A stretch of 64,000 bases of DNA, from positions 2,711,536 to 2,775,535 of the forward strand of contig JAUCEF010000010.1 in NCBI GenBank assembly GCA_033558025.1, given 5' to 3'. Origin of the DNA: Phytophthora sp. 'mugwort'. Taxonomy: Eukaryota; Oomycota; Peronosporomycetes; Peronosporales; Peronosporaceae. This document shows, in pieces, positions 11,518 to 22,310 of this stretch. The notes under the pieces were generated by a model. It was not told the origin of the DNA, did no database searches, and saw only the letters and a program-made list of their open reading frames with translations. The translations under genes were made by a program, and so were the position numbers. Every line of letters begins with the position of its first letter. Within the stretch, counting starts at the first letter, position 1.

Positions 11518-11885
11518 TGTAACGGGGTTACATGAAGGATGCAAAGTCACTCTTTAGAATGGTGTGCACAAGTACCCCTAGTAATGCAGCCAACATCACA
11601 ATGACATCACTATAATGACATCACGGATAGGTACCACACATATGGTACAAGATCCTCAGAACTACCCAATATGATAACATCCAGGAAAATTTATAGGTGA
11701 CTTATGTTACAGTTAGTATGTAGACGCATTAAGAGGGGTCACCTATAAATATATTCAGTCTTATATCTATCTAATCTGGTAAAAGTCCCTCAGATCGGGG
11801 GATTGTGAACGGCCGTTCACTGAGAGTTTGTATACTCTCCTGAAGTTACACTTCCTGAGCGCGAGGTGTTGTTTGCCCCGTCACA
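11518..11885 (+). repeat. 3' LTR of Gypsy copy 1
   Basis: Begins TGTAACGGGGTTACA immediately after a purine-rich tract and ends GTCACA at 11885. It contains a TATAAATATATT box near 11744. A full-length second copy with clearly diverged sequence is at 30381-30722 (minus), and a partial relative is at 27611-27782. The 5' LTR of this copy is absent. Confidence 0.7.
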
Positions 11886-12558
11886 ATGGAGGTGTTCACG
11901 GATGCGTCGAGAGGTTTGCTCCATCCGCCGCGCCCGCCTTCAGCCAGGTCTCGACGTCAGTGATGCTAACATCCTCAGCGCCATATACGACACTCCCCCA
12001 GCTCCATCTCGTCCCCCATTTGCTCATCGAGCGTCCGTCCAGCGTGGCGACAGCAGCTGCGGCGAGATGATAGCAGCAATAGCACCTGGGCTGGTGTCCA
12101 TTTCGGAATATTATTCTGAGTTCAGAAACACCAGACGTTCCTCGTCCGACAAGTGGCGTTCCAGAATACGAGCACTGTGAGAATCTATCCCGTTGGAGTG
12201 TGAGAGTCTATCTCGCTGGAGGTGCTTCTCATGGAACTGCACACTTGATTCTGGGGTCACTTGCTCTGCAGGTTGAGATCTGTGTTGCCTGTGTTTATCA
12301 GGAATGTCTCCTCTACTGTTCGTCCACTTGTAAATTCACGGAACGTTGAAGGATTGCACGACACCCAGCTTGAATGGTTTCTACCATTCAAACTGTAGCC
12401 ACTGTCACGATTTGCAGTGGAACATAGTAGAGGCAGTCCACGGGGGTTTGTAACCAAAGGCTTTCCTCCCTTTCACAGACACAGCAACTGAATATGAATG
12501 ACTTTGCAATTTACTTGCTTCCACTCAAGTGCTCCTCTTCGTGCTTTCAGCTCTCGAC
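11886..12558. other. Flank between Gypsy LTR and Copia, probably Copia 5' LTR
   Basis: No coding domain recognised. Because a tRNA-iMet-type primer-binding site lies at 12603-12618, part of this stretch should be the 5' LTR of the Copia element. I could not fix its left edge: no long matching copy exists at the element's right end, only a 26-bp match (12559-12584 against 21899-21924). Confidence 0.35.
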
Positions 12559-12602
12559 TCGCTAAGCCCTCAAAGTGCTAAAGAGCTTTCTTCAAGATTT
12601 AT

Positions 12603-12618
12603 ATCAGGTTATGAGCCC
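12603..12618 (+). promoter_or_regulatory. Copia primer-binding site, half-tRNA-iMet type
   Basis: ATCAGGTTATGAGCCC is complementary to the anticodon stem-loop of an initiator tRNA-Met (GGGCTCATAACC(C)TGAT, CAT anticodon in a CTCATAA loop), with one base missing. This is not complementarity to a tRNA 3' end. Drosophila copia and yeast Ty5 are known to prime from the cleaved 5' half of tRNA-iMet at such an internal site. It lies just upstream of gag, where a PBS is expected. Confidence 0.6.
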
Positions 12619-12699
12619 AACTATTTCGAGACTGATCAGCAATCAACAATGGTCGAGGAATCTATGCACCTCGCTTTGGCAGCAACAAACCCCCAAAGT

Positions 12700-14710
12700 G
12701 CAACGAGGGAGGGGGTTTCGACCTTTACAGGGCAATGTATCAGTTGTACCTAATGCAACGCGACTGCTGGGATGTTCTGGAGGGCACGGACGTGCTAGGC
12801 TCAACCCAATGGATGACGAGGCACGACTATTTGCGGAGAAGAACGCGCTCGCTAGAGATGCACTTCTTCGTGGCGTACTGGTGAAGGACGGCACAAAAAC
12901 CGGCATGCTGCCGAATGCTGGAGACATCTGGGTGGCCTTCGAACAAGAGAAGACTAAACATGCGTTCTCGAACGCTCTGTACGTACGCAAAAAAGCTGTA
13001 CGCATACACTTTCACGCAGGGCATGGACATGGACGAGTATCTGGACGAGATGGAAGCCATGAGACGCAGCATCGCAACATGAATGACGATATCCCGGATA
13101 ACGACCTGATGAAGTTTGTTCTTCAAGGAGTGGCTCTCGAATTTCGTGGAATAGTGCGCATGTTCGACAAAGAAGTGCGCGACGGCAACATGCCTTTACT
13201 GTTGACGTGCTGAACACACTGCGCAGCGAAGCCGAGGTCGACAAACAGCGGGGCCGTAAGGCCACGAAGACAGGAAAAACTACGGCCGCAGCCAAGATTA
13301 TGCAGGTGAAACAGCACCAGTCTTCTGGTGGAAAAGGGAAGCGACGTTGGAAACAGAACAGCAACATTGGCGCTAAAACGTTCAAAAGGAAAAACGGTCA
13401 CACTGACGTTGAGACAAGATGTGCTTCTTTTGTCACGAGCCGGTCACTTAAAGCGTGACTGTGCCGAGTATCAGCAGAAGAGGAAGAAGCGACAAACGAG
13501 CTCAGGGAACGTCGAGAATACTGGAGGGAAGAAGAAGTTTCCATCGATGTCGCTCGTGCGATGAGCGGAGTTGGCGGAGGCAGGCCGTCTTCAATCGGCA
13601 TGGTTGAGATGCATCGTGTTGAAGGTGATGAGCGTGATGGCCAAAACAGCACTCGCTGCTACTGTGGAAGTCCGTGACTCGGAATATATCGAGTGTATGG
13701 TTGACAGTGGGGCAGTTGTTCATGTGTGCACAGACCGAAAAGTTTTCACGGGTTTGCAGGAGGACTCACTAACATTCATTGGCTGGAAGGTGACACGGAG
13801 CAAGAGTGAACCTTGGTCAGGCAAACATTTGTGTCACAGATGTGATTTCCGGTAATGCCGACGGTTTGTGACTGGAAGATGCTCGCTATGTCAGCAGTGG
13901 TGTCAATAATTTACTGAGCCGGGAACGTTTGGAGCAGCGCGGATGCACATCAACTTACTCGAGTGCAACGGACCCGACGCAGAGAGTGATGTATCTTGAT
14001 CGTGGTGGTGTGCGGCTAGCGATGGCGAAACATGATTGTCACTATTGGCTTCGTACCAAACATACCGAGGCGGAGAACATTGACATGTGCTTGGTGACAA
14101 CGTCGCAAAAGCAGTCCAATTTGTTGCGCTGGCACATGAAGTTCGCTAAGTTAAATCCACAAGCCCTAAAGCAGAAGGACATGGTGGACGGCATGAAGTC
14201 GCTAAAGCTGAAGGACTTCGGCGTGCGCTTGGACTGTACTGCATGCACGACAGCAAAGCAGAATGGCTTCAAATTACTGATGACCAACGCATATACACCG
14301 GGGGGAAATTGCCTTGTGGAGAAGCTTATCGGGAATTTACTCAAGAATATCCGAGCCATTCGTGAAGGATCTGATCTTTCGTCTTCACTATGGGGAGAAC
14401 TATTGATGTATGTCGTGGAAGTCGACAATATGAGTCCTACAAAAGCTCTGAGTGGATTAACGCCCTATCACAAACTCACTGGAAGCCTGATGTTGGCAAT
14501 CTTCATGTATGCGGCTGTGTCGCTTTTGCTCACGTTCCAAGAAGAAGAGACCGACCAAGCTGAGCCCCAAGGTGGTACTGACATTGTTTCTGGGCTATGC
14601 TTCCTCATGACTGGGCTATCGGCTACTTGACCAACGCACTGGTGATCTCATTGAACGGCGAGATGTGTCATTTCGGGAAGAAATTACGGTGGATCATGCA
14701 CACTTGGACT
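12700..14710 (+). pseudogene. Copia gag-protease-integrase, broken (5' half)
   Basis: Gag pieces: FDLYRAMYQLYLMQRDCWDVLEGT near 12717-12790, DMDEYLDEMEAM near 13030, and a zinc knuckle at 13421-13470 (CFFC...GHLKRDC) split by a one-base deletion. The aspartic protease shows VDSGAVVHVC at about 13700. GAG-pre-integrase follows at about 14125-14270 (LLRWHMKFAKLNPQAL, CTACTTAKQ). The integrase core is mostly lost; its C-terminal part, with LIERRDVSFREE, is visible up to 14710. There the coding sequence is cut by the A1 repeat of the nested element and resumes at 20231. Multiple frameshifts; not functional. Confidence 0.75.
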
Positions 14711-14865
14711 TGGTGAGCATCCGGAGGATGTTCTGGTTTCCGGATGAAGCGACAGAAGTTTCGTAACCTACGGAATTCTGAGAGATCAGAAGCTAGGACT
14801 CCCGGCAACGGACAGGCAGCTAAGGTAGGCCAGAGCTCACTTCCAAATTTTCCTCTTCCAGATAA
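14711..14865 (+). repeat. Split direct repeat A1
   Basis: Starts TGGTGAGCATCCGGAGGATG and ends in AGATAA. It aligns over its length to A2 at 19996-20149, with roughly one in seven bases different, so the element is not recent. Confidence 0.8.
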
Positions 14866-15606
14866 CTTCCACGCTTCTCCTCTGTAGCCTTCCTTCAACG
14901 TCGTCGCGACGGCAAGCCTACCCGTTACCGCCGGTGCGATTGTCTTGGTTGGACCAGCCCACGTTCTGGCACGTAAAGGGTTCGCGTACCTATTGATAGT
15001 CGATGTACACGGCACGACGGTCACCGTTCGTCGATCAGGGCCTGACGACAGGGAGGCGGTCCCTGAATTCGATGTGAAGGTTTCCCTACTGCGCCATTGG
15101 GTAGTGAGCAGGGAGGAGGCCGGCCTATGGCGCGGTTCATACGTCGGCATCCAGTTGCATTTGTACAAACAAGTGGAGAAGTTAACGACCAGTGGGCGTA
15201 TGGTTGGTACAGGTTACAGCATGCAAGGCAGTTTGGCTCTACTACACGTCCGCTAGGCTCTTCGAGTACAGCTTGCGACGCCTTCGGCAGTGATAGCCGT
15301 TCACTGCATAAACTATGCTCTCCGTATAGGTGCCACCGTCAATGTGACGACCTTAAATGCCTTCGAGTTGCTCGACCGTCAAAATGAAGTTATCGTGGCA
15401 TGCGGTAAGAGCAGGTCCAGTATCCCAGCCTGTGTTACGTCAACGATGCTCAATGTGCCATTCAAACTCAACGAGCGCGTCCATCTCACCCGCCCTGACA
15501 CGCTTGAAATAGTCTCTGTTTGCCGCCAACACCTTGTGGACTGCGAGCTGAACGGCCGCAATAACAGCCCCGCTGATGTCTTCACAGACCCCAGTCTAAC
15601 ACGGAC

Positions 15607-16620
15607 GTGATGCACTTGGAACCCTCTGGTGACGTGGCTAACAGCATTAACCTTACCTTGAGTGATTCAGATGACGATGGTAAAACGGAGGACCAGCTTG
15701 ATGATCAGGCCGACATCAACAGCGTTCGTCTCCAGAACCTGCCCCTACGTAAACGTCGTCGGGTGGGCAATTCGACCGAACGCAATGGACTGCCTCCAAA
15801 TGCTGTCGAGATGCCTGTATTACCGACGACGAGCGAAGCACACGCATCGGCTTTCCGCCCCTCAGAAATGAAGAGGATTGTCCACGACGCGGTGCGCACC
15901 CCTCCTTACTCGGTAAGAATGCACACTTTGTCGTTGAACCTGCTCAACAAGGTCCATGGACCAAGTTTCTGGCTACCCCTCCTGTGCTACGATCGGCGAA
16001 CGACCTCAGCTTCGGTATGCGAGGTCTGTCGCTGATGCATTTCCGACGTTTCATTCATGAGCTCGAGCCGGCAACACCAGCCGTCAATATGACAAACTTC
16101 GGAAGATCGAATTCGCTGCTGCCTCCGATCCCTCCGACCAATATCCGTGAGATCGTCGAAGCCTTCGATACGTTGCTCCTCTTTGCCGAAGGATTCTACA
16201 ACAACACAGTCATTGAATTCATCAAGACGGGCGTGTCATTCACGGCACGAATGTCGGTGCTGTCAAAGCCCAACGCAGCCACCTGCAATATGCTGGTGTT
16301 TGGATTAATTCCAAACTGGGTAAATTCCGCAGTGCGGTGATCGTGTCTAAGCTCCAGAGCGTGGCCCTCATCGGACAAGAATGACGACCACCTCATGGAA
16401 TTGTATCAAGCCCTCCATGAAAAGCAAGTAGTACCCCAAGCAGGTTCGAGATCAACTCGAGCTGTTACCACGGGCCGGCCGGATCAACGGCGAACAGCAA
16501 AGATTTCGACGGTACATCGCGAACTACTCGCTATGTTGCCGAAGCAGGGCAATAAAGTGCTGTGCATGCGTTTTTTGTCGAAGAAGGGCAGCCCAGGGAC
16601 CATCACCTGGCCATTCCTTT
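15607..16620 (+). pseudogene. Putative gag-like region of tyrosine-recombinase element
   Basis: The first ORF position of the element. Frames at 15607-16035 (acidic start SDSDDDGKTEDQLDD, then a basic KRRRV patch) and 15984-16340 (SLMHFRRFIHELEP, FDTLLLFAEGFYNNTV, TCNMLVFGLI) overlap in different frames. They look like one protein broken by a frameshift. A gag role is inferred from position before RT; no zinc knuckle or known domain is seen. Other small frames at 14945-15610 could be its 5' extension. Confidence 0.4.
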
Positions 16621-16801
16621 GATCCAAACCGATCCCCCTTAAAGTCTCTGGCGCTTCCCGCCGACGCAAAGATTCACATCGACAAGAATTTCCACGGTCT
16701 GGCCCCAGCGTTCCAGGGCCTGTGACGCCAGATCCTAGCAAACATCGAGGAACTCAGCGGACAGGATGTGAAGACGTCCCCCTCATCGTCAATGGTCAGA
16801 G

Positions 16802-18606
16802 ATGTTCAATTTCAGTCAACAACAACGGGAGTACAGACTCCGACTCCAACCAATGTATTGCCACGAGTACAGGCTCGTAGGCACCAGACATCAATACCAG
16901 CCTTTGGATATACAGTACAAACCATCTCTCCATCTGTATCAAAAGTCGCGGAATTTATACAGCGACACCGCGATGCCCACAACAAATTCAGTAGGACCAG
17001 CTCTCCATCCGGCAGCAGCAGAACGGGAGAATTTTTACACTCCGTTCGCGGCTCAGTTCGATGTGAAGGTACCACCCAAAGCCCCAGTCTACCAACACCA
17101 ACTCGATCAAGAACGGATTCGGGTTTATTCATTACTGGCTCGGCGCTCGCGTTTGCAACTGGCTCAGTTTGTTCGGATTTATCGGCATCAAACGCCGAGC
17201 GACGCCAGACCGAACAAGGATTTGTTCGAGCTCCAACTTCACCAGAACCCGGACTTTATGATCTTACAACCCAATGGAACGACATCGCGACGGTGTCCAG
17301 CCAGAACGGAACCAAACCGACCGCTGGTTCAGCCTACACGACCACCGAATCATAAAGCTACTGACGAACACATCCAGCAAGTACGAGAACACATCGCCAA
17401 GGGCCAGAGCGACGGTCGATACCTCATCGTGGAATCCGACTTGCTCGACCAATGGCCCGAGATATTCATCAGCCCAATCGGAGTCGTCGACAAATCAGAT
17501 ACACCGGCAGTGATTCGTGTTATAAACGACTATTCCTTCCCCGAAGGTAGTTCTGTGAACGACTTTACAGACCGACGTAATTTCCAAGAGATATGCTACA
17601 ATCCCCCACGGGGCATTGCTCGTCGAATATTCGAGCTACGTACCAGATTTCCTGATCATCCGATTCTAATGATACTGGGCGACGCGTCGGGTACTTTTCG
17701 GCATTTTCCGGTGTCTGCAGACCATGTTCACATGTTTGCTTTTCAGTTGGAGGGACATGTCGTCATCGACCTAGCCCATGGCTTCGGATGGTGCGATTCC
17801 CCGGCATACCACTCCGTTGAGGGATGAATGATCAACAGGCTATAGCAGTTACAAGAACCACAACGGCCATTAGCGCCGCTGGATTCGAGTTCTTTCGTTG
17901 GAAACACTTGGTGTGATGACCACATATGTATCCAGGTCGACACGGGTACGCGGTGTGCGAAAGCTAACTTGGGATTCTGACAAATGTACGGGGCCCTACA
18001 GCAATCAACGCAGAAAGGTTCACAGTATGGTCATCTCAGCTAAAGCGTTAGGCTTAATGTGGGATACAGAGGCTGGCAGGGTCGCGATTCCTGAAGATAA
18101 AATCACCAAGGCTCGCCTGCGTGTTATAGCATTGAACGAGAGTGTGGTGTGCACGCTATCGTCGATCAACAAGCTCCTGGGGAGTTGTGTCCACATGTTT
18201 CCCAGCAGCTCGAGCATTCTATCAAAATATCCAAGTATTCGCAACAAATTTTGTCCCCATTTTACACACCGTCGAATACCCAAGGACGTCAACGACGAGT
18301 TGAGGTGGTTCCTCGCGGTATTGGCGCGTCAGCAACAGTTAAAAGTCCATCCTGTCGAGCACTTTGCTCGACCTCAACCCCGTCCTGACATGTGGTCATG
18401 GACGCGTCTGACACTGGAGCTTGCGTGTTGGAAGTGCAACTCAAGCAGTACATCCGCGTAATATTTAGCGAAGCAGTACGAGCAACGTTTGCGCGCACAA
18501 AAGTTGATAACTCGATCAACGTGCGCGAATTGATGGGTGTCGCTCTAAACCGCACTGCACTGGGAACCAAGGTGGGCATCCACTGGGCGAGATCGCACAC
18601 ACGTTA
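16802..18606 (+). pseudogene. Reverse transcriptase and RNase H of tyrosine-recombinase element
   Basis: The RT frame 16802-17827 shows the DIRS-type landmarks PIGVVDKSD, RVINDYSFPEGSSVNDF, ILMILGDASGTFRHFPV (motif A with the first catalytic Asp), HVHMFAFQL and GFGWCDSPAYH. It then stops. After a frameshift, 17940-18400 continues with DTGTRC, ALGLMWDTEAGRVAIPEDKI and SINKLLGSCVHM, the thumb-like region. RNase H follows at about 18392-18780 (VMDASDTGACV, INVRELMGVALN, then EHNTMADAGSRAW in another frame). Together these copy element RNA into circular DNA in known relatives. At least four frame changes make this copy inactive. Confidence 0.75.
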
Positions 18607-19084
18607 GGATGTGGGTCAATAACACCTGTGGCCTGGCCGGAAAACGTGCAAGTCGTCAGCCGATAGCTCAAGCATACAATCGGATCATTTCCCTTTTGGA
18701 TTTCGGTATTCATTTTCGTGCTCCGCATAGCACATACGAGGAGAGCACAACACGATGGCTGACGCCGGGTCCAGGGCGTGGGGTGCGGGTCATCGTTTGC
18801 ATGAGGTATGGACTAACTTGTCCGTTATTCTTGGATGCAGGTAAGAATTCGGCCGCCGTTCGACAATCTCTTGTGTCTCTGGGAGATGTTTCCGTGAGCA
18901 TGCTCTCGCAGATCACCTTCCGGGAAGTAAGCTACACACTGGAAACAATGGTGCGAGTTTTCAAGCCAGCTCGGCTGGTCCCCTTGGCTCTCACGACCCG
19001 GGAGATCAGCCAACAAGAAACTCGGATGTTCGCAATCTACTGTTGGAAACATGGATGGAACCAAGCACATAGAGGCGACACCTT

Positions 19085-19874
19085 TTGCATCATCAAGCTC
19101 AGGCTAGCCAGCATATTAGGTGGTATCACAGGCGGCAAACCGGAATTGATCTAACCACATCGCCCGATTTCACAATACTGCTGCAAGGAATCAAACGCCT
19201 GTCTTCTCCGGTTCACAAGCTCCAACCGATTACACCTGCTTTCCTGCGACTACTATGTCGCCGGTTGGACATCAAGCAGCCACAGCACCGCCTATTGTGG
19301 GGCAGTGTAGTCATCGGCTTTTTCTTTTTTCTTCAGAGATCGGAGTATCTACGAATCAGACAAACTCGACACTTCTACCGCTTGAAATATCAAGACATGT
19401 TCTTCTCGGACGCAGAAGGGAAACCAACACACCAGGCTAACGCGACCCGTCAGTCACCATCGGTCTGGAAGGAGCGAAGAATGACCAGTTTGGTCGTGGA
19501 GCATGGCGCACCATGCACGCGTCTGGAGACCCAATCATATGCCCATCGCACTTAGACATCTCAATATCGCCCGAAGGAAAACGGCACAAAAGAGCCCATA
19601 CCTCTGTGGCGACCTCACGTCAACGACGATGGCCAAGGCGTTCAAGGTGGTGGCGAAAAGCGTTGGAGTCCCGGAGGCCAACTATTCGACTCACTCGGTA
19701 CGCATAGGAGGTACTACCGCGCTGCTGAGAGGACAGGCAAGCAACACGACGATCAAACAATTAGGGCGCTGGACCTCGAACTGCTTCGGACAATACCCGA
19801 CACAAGCCGCAAATTCAACGACGACTCTCTCACAGAGAATGATGGGAACGTACGAGCGACAAGCCCATTCGTAA
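19085..19874 (+). pseudogene. Tyrosine recombinase (YR) of the retroelement
   Basis: Two overlapping frames, 19085-19555 and 19503-19874, encode a DIRS/Ngaro-type tyrosine recombinase. The N-terminal core has LLQGIKRL, ITPAFLRLLCRRLD and GFFFFLQRSEYL (the Arg after LQ is the expected catalytic Arg). The C-terminal half has THSVRIGGTTALLRGQ (His-X-X-Arg box), IKQLGRWTSNCFGQYPTQ (second His replaced by Gly-Arg-Trp as in many DIRS members, final Tyr present) and a TAA stop at 19872. The enzyme would integrate circular cDNA without target duplication. A frameshift between the halves breaks it. B1 follows 44 bp downstream. Confidence 0.8.
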
Positions 19875-19897
19875 GGGATCGCGAGCACATTTTTCGT

Positions 19898-19917
19898 GGG
19901 GGGGGGGGGGGGGGGGG
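19898..19917 (+). repeat. Poly-G tract (20 G)
   Basis: Twenty consecutive G residues just after the recombinase stop codon and directly before repeat B1. A similar 17-G tract is at 49896-49912. Such tracts are assembly-sensitive and can form G-quadruplexes. Confidence 0.9.
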
Positions 19918-19918
19918 A

Positions 19919-19995
19919 CGCTCACCACGCCCTTACTCAAGGCTGGTCGAGGCCAATGAACATTTTCCCCTACAACTGACTTAGATCCTTGGAAA
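19919..19995 (+). repeat. Split direct repeat B1
   Basis: Core CACGCCCTTACTCAAGGCTG through GATCCTTGGAAA. It matches B2 at 20152-20230 with few differences and directly abuts A2. Confidence 0.8.
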
Positions 19996-20149
19996 TGGTG
20001 AGCATCCGGAGGATGTTCCGTTTTCCAGATGAAGCGATAGGAGTTCCGTAACCCACGGTATTCTTAGATATCAGAACTAGGACTCCCAGCAACGGACAGG
20101 TAGCTAGGGCAGGCCAGAGCTCACTTCAGAATTTTCCTCGTCTAGATAA
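19996..20149 (+). repeat. Split direct repeat A2
   Basis: Second copy of A1 (14711-14865), starting TGGTGAGCATCCGGAGGATG. It lies between B1 and B2, which fixes the split-direct-repeat topology. Confidence 0.8.
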
Positions 20150-20151
20150 TC

Positions 20152-20230
20152 CGCCTCATCACGCCCTTACTCAAGGCTGGTTCGAGTCAATGAACATTTG
20201 CCCCCTACAACTGAGTTAGATCCTTGGAAA
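20152..20230 (+). repeat. Split direct repeat B2
   Basis: Second copy of B1, ending GATCCTTGGAAA at 20230. Copia coding sequence resumes at the next base, so this is the right end of the nested element. Confidence 0.8.
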
Positions 20231-21910
20231 CGTTATTGGCACGTCGGTATCGTGGAGCCCAAGTAAAACTAAGTAATCATATTTCCTATGTCAATCTACC
20301 TGTCGATGCGTTCTCGAAACAGTACATGCTTCCGAGGAAGTCTCCGAATGTAAGGACGGTAGTGATGTAGCCACCACTGCCGACATTCATGATCTTGCGA
20401 CGACAAGGAAGCGACGTCGTAAAAACTCAAGCGACACCAGTGATGACGATGATAGTTTCAGTTGGAGTTTTGGGGTGGTTAATAATGCTGGTGATAGTGG
20501 GAGATCTGTTACAAGCGATTCTGCTAATGATTCAAGTTGTACTATCATTTTTGGAGGGAGTTCAGGTGGTAATTCTCCATCAAACGGTGGTAATTCTCCG
20601 TCTGGTGGCAGAAGTGGCAGCGATAAGATGAAAGTTTGTCTGCCTCACCGACCAATATAACGGCGGCAGCGAATCCAAATGGAGCAGCTTCCCGAACTGC
20701 AGTTCTTACGCTACCACAACCAACACGTAAATCAACTCGGGTTCGACCTACTGCTCGGTACGACCCGTCAACCTGGACGATGACATGCACTGTCATGCAG
20801 TGCATGCTCATTGGTATTGTCAGCGAGTTTTTAAACCCGACAACAGTGTGGCAGGCGCTGACATCTGAACATGCTGCAGAATGGAAGGCAGCAATGGATG
20901 TGGAATACCGCAGCTTCATGAAAAATGTGACTTGGGAGCTCGTACCTCGACCAACGTCGACCAAGAACAAGAGGACCAATATTTTCACGTCGGTCTGGGT
21001 TCTTGTCATTAAACGCGACGAAAAAGGAGCAATACAGAGGTTTAAAGCACGGCTTGCTGTACGTGGATTTCTTCAAAAATATGGCATCGACTACTTGACG
21101 ACGCACTCACCGGTTGTGAGGATCGAGTCGGTCAGACTCGTGTTGATAATTGCGCTAATGCAGGGGCTTGACTGCAAGCACGTCGACTTTGTCACATACT
21201 GGTGAACTTGTGACGTCCGACATTTACATGGAGCAACCACAGGGTATCACGACGGGGCCGATCGCGTATGTCATTTGCTTAAAGGACTATATGGACTTAA
21301 GCAAGCGTCCAAAATTAGAACGATACCTTACACACTTACTTAGTGGGGCTTCAAATTAAGCAGTGTGTATTTGATGCTGGTGAGTATTATCGCCGAAGCG
21401 TGCATGGCATCGCCTACCTTACGTATATGTGGATGACATTGTGATCGCAGCAAAGTCGTCGGAAATGAAGTAGTCATGCGCGAGCTTAGTGCCAAATTTG
21501 AAGTCGAAGATTTGGGCCGGATCAAGCATCTTCTCGGTATGGATGTAATTTTCCAACCTGGTGAAATTCTCTGCCTGTCTCAGACTGCGTATATAAAGGA
21601 TGGCTGCGTGTTCTTACATGGAGAGCGCTAGAGCTGTACGCTCGCCTCAGATGCACAACGAGCGCTTACCGCAGTTGAGAAGGACAAGGCGCAGATCAGT
21701 GACAAATCCCTACCCTACAGAGAACTGGTCGGCTCGTTACAACATTTCGTGGCTTGCACACGGCCAGACATGGCTAATGTTGTAAGGAGTCTTGGAAAGT
21801 ACAATGGGGTATATACTTGTGAAAATTTCGCAATAGCAAAACGCGCATTCGCTATTTAATTGGCACGAAAAACTTTGGATTAGTGTATCGTCCGGTCGCT
21901 AAGCCCTCAA
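20231..21910 (+). pseudogene. Copia reverse transcriptase, broken (3' half)
   Basis: The integrase/RT linker at 20231-20640 is Ser/Gly/Asn-rich. RT of the RVT_2 type starts near 20840: AAEWKAAMDVEYRSFMKN, TWELVPRP, RFKARLAVRGFLQKYGIDY and HSPVVRIESVRLVL. The catalytic YVDD box is intact at about 21425-21445 (YVYVDDIVIA). Further landmarks are KFEVEDLGRIKHLLGMD and a late IRYLIGTKNFGL near 21850. Stops and frameshifts interrupt it many times, and the RNase H end is missing. This is the continuation of the Copia at 12.7-14.7 kb. Confidence 0.75.
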
Positions 21911-21924
21911 AGTGTTAAAGAGCA

Positions 21925-22271
21925 GTAGGCATAAACGTTTTTGTACTAGTACTAATACCTTTTTTTTTTCCACAAAAACGCTGTACATGATAAATGATCC
22001 AGCCAACAGTTTACTGTTATTAATATTAGTACATGTACTACTGATTTGGCCGACAGACTGAAAAGCAATCACCCGCCAAAACAGTTACCTTAATATATGA
22101 GTACATTTTCGCTTGAAATAACAAGACGTTGTAAGTTATTCGAATGCATCATGCAATAGCCTTCGAGATGTTATACTTCATTCCTTCTTAAAATACAAGA
22201 TCCGAATCAGAGGTTTCACGTGGCGCCTGGTCGGACTGAAACTTGGCAGGATCTTTCAGGGCCTGAATCAG
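21925..22271. other. AT-rich spacer between Copia remnant and host gene
   Basis: No gene. Contains short palindromic steps (GTACTAGTACTAATAC, ATTAGTACATGTACTA), a poly-T run and an AT-rich stretch. It includes the upstream region of the repeat-containing secreted protein gene. Confidence 0.5.
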
Positions 22272-22290
22272 ACTCACTTTGGAGTTTGCC
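22272..22290 (+). promoter_or_regulatory. Oomycete Inr/FPR core promoter of the 22311 gene
   Basis: ACTCACTTTGGAGTTTGCC matches 15 of 19 positions of the oomycete core consensus GCTCATTYYNCAWTTTNYY. The predicted start A at 22276 gives a 35-nt 5' UTR, a usual length in oomycetes. Confidence 0.6.
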
Positions 22291-22310
22291 GCGGAGACCG
22301 TACGCAAGTT

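Larger units (their letters stand above)
8189..11885 (+). mobile_element. Gypsy LTR retrotransposon, 5'-truncated copy 1
   Basis: Contains, in order, integrase zinc-binding and catalytic pieces, an SH3-like tail, a chromodomain, an antisense open region, a purine-rich tract (AGTGGGGAGGA) and a 3' LTR starting TGTAACGG. The 5' part (LTR, gag, protease, RT, RNase H) is missing. From 8189 to 11546 it matches the reverse complement of 30694-34051 with no net indel; positions always sum to 42240. Only one difference was noticed (near 8573-8574). The coding frames carry stops, so the copy cannot make its own proteins. Confidence 0.85.
14711..20230 (+). mobile_element. Tyrosine-recombinase retroelement (Ngaro/PAT-like) with split direct repeats
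   Basis: Layout: A1 (14711-14865), ORFs, B1 (19919-19995), A2 (19996-20149), B2 (20152-20230). This A1-ORFs-B1A2B2 arrangement is the split-direct-repeat structure known for PAT, Ngaro and VIPER members of the DIRS order, which carry RT, RNase H and a tyrosine recombinase and lack LTRs and an integrase. RT, RNase H and recombinase are all recognisable inside. It sits inside Copia pol, whose frame stops at 14710 and resumes at 20231. Frameshifts show the copy is old. Confidence 0.8.
12559..21924 (+). mobile_element. Degraded Copia LTR retrotransposon with nested insertion
   Basis: Order of domains: primer-binding site, gag with zinc knuckle, protease, GAG-pre-integrase and partial integrase (to 14710), a 5.5-kb tyrosine-recombinase element, then the integrase/RT linker and reverse transcriptase (20231-21905). 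The order is the Copia order (integrase before RT). A 26-bp direct repeat with one mismatch (GCTAAGCCCTCAAAGTG...) sits at both ends, probably an LTR remnant. Many stops and frameshifts. Confidence 0.75.
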
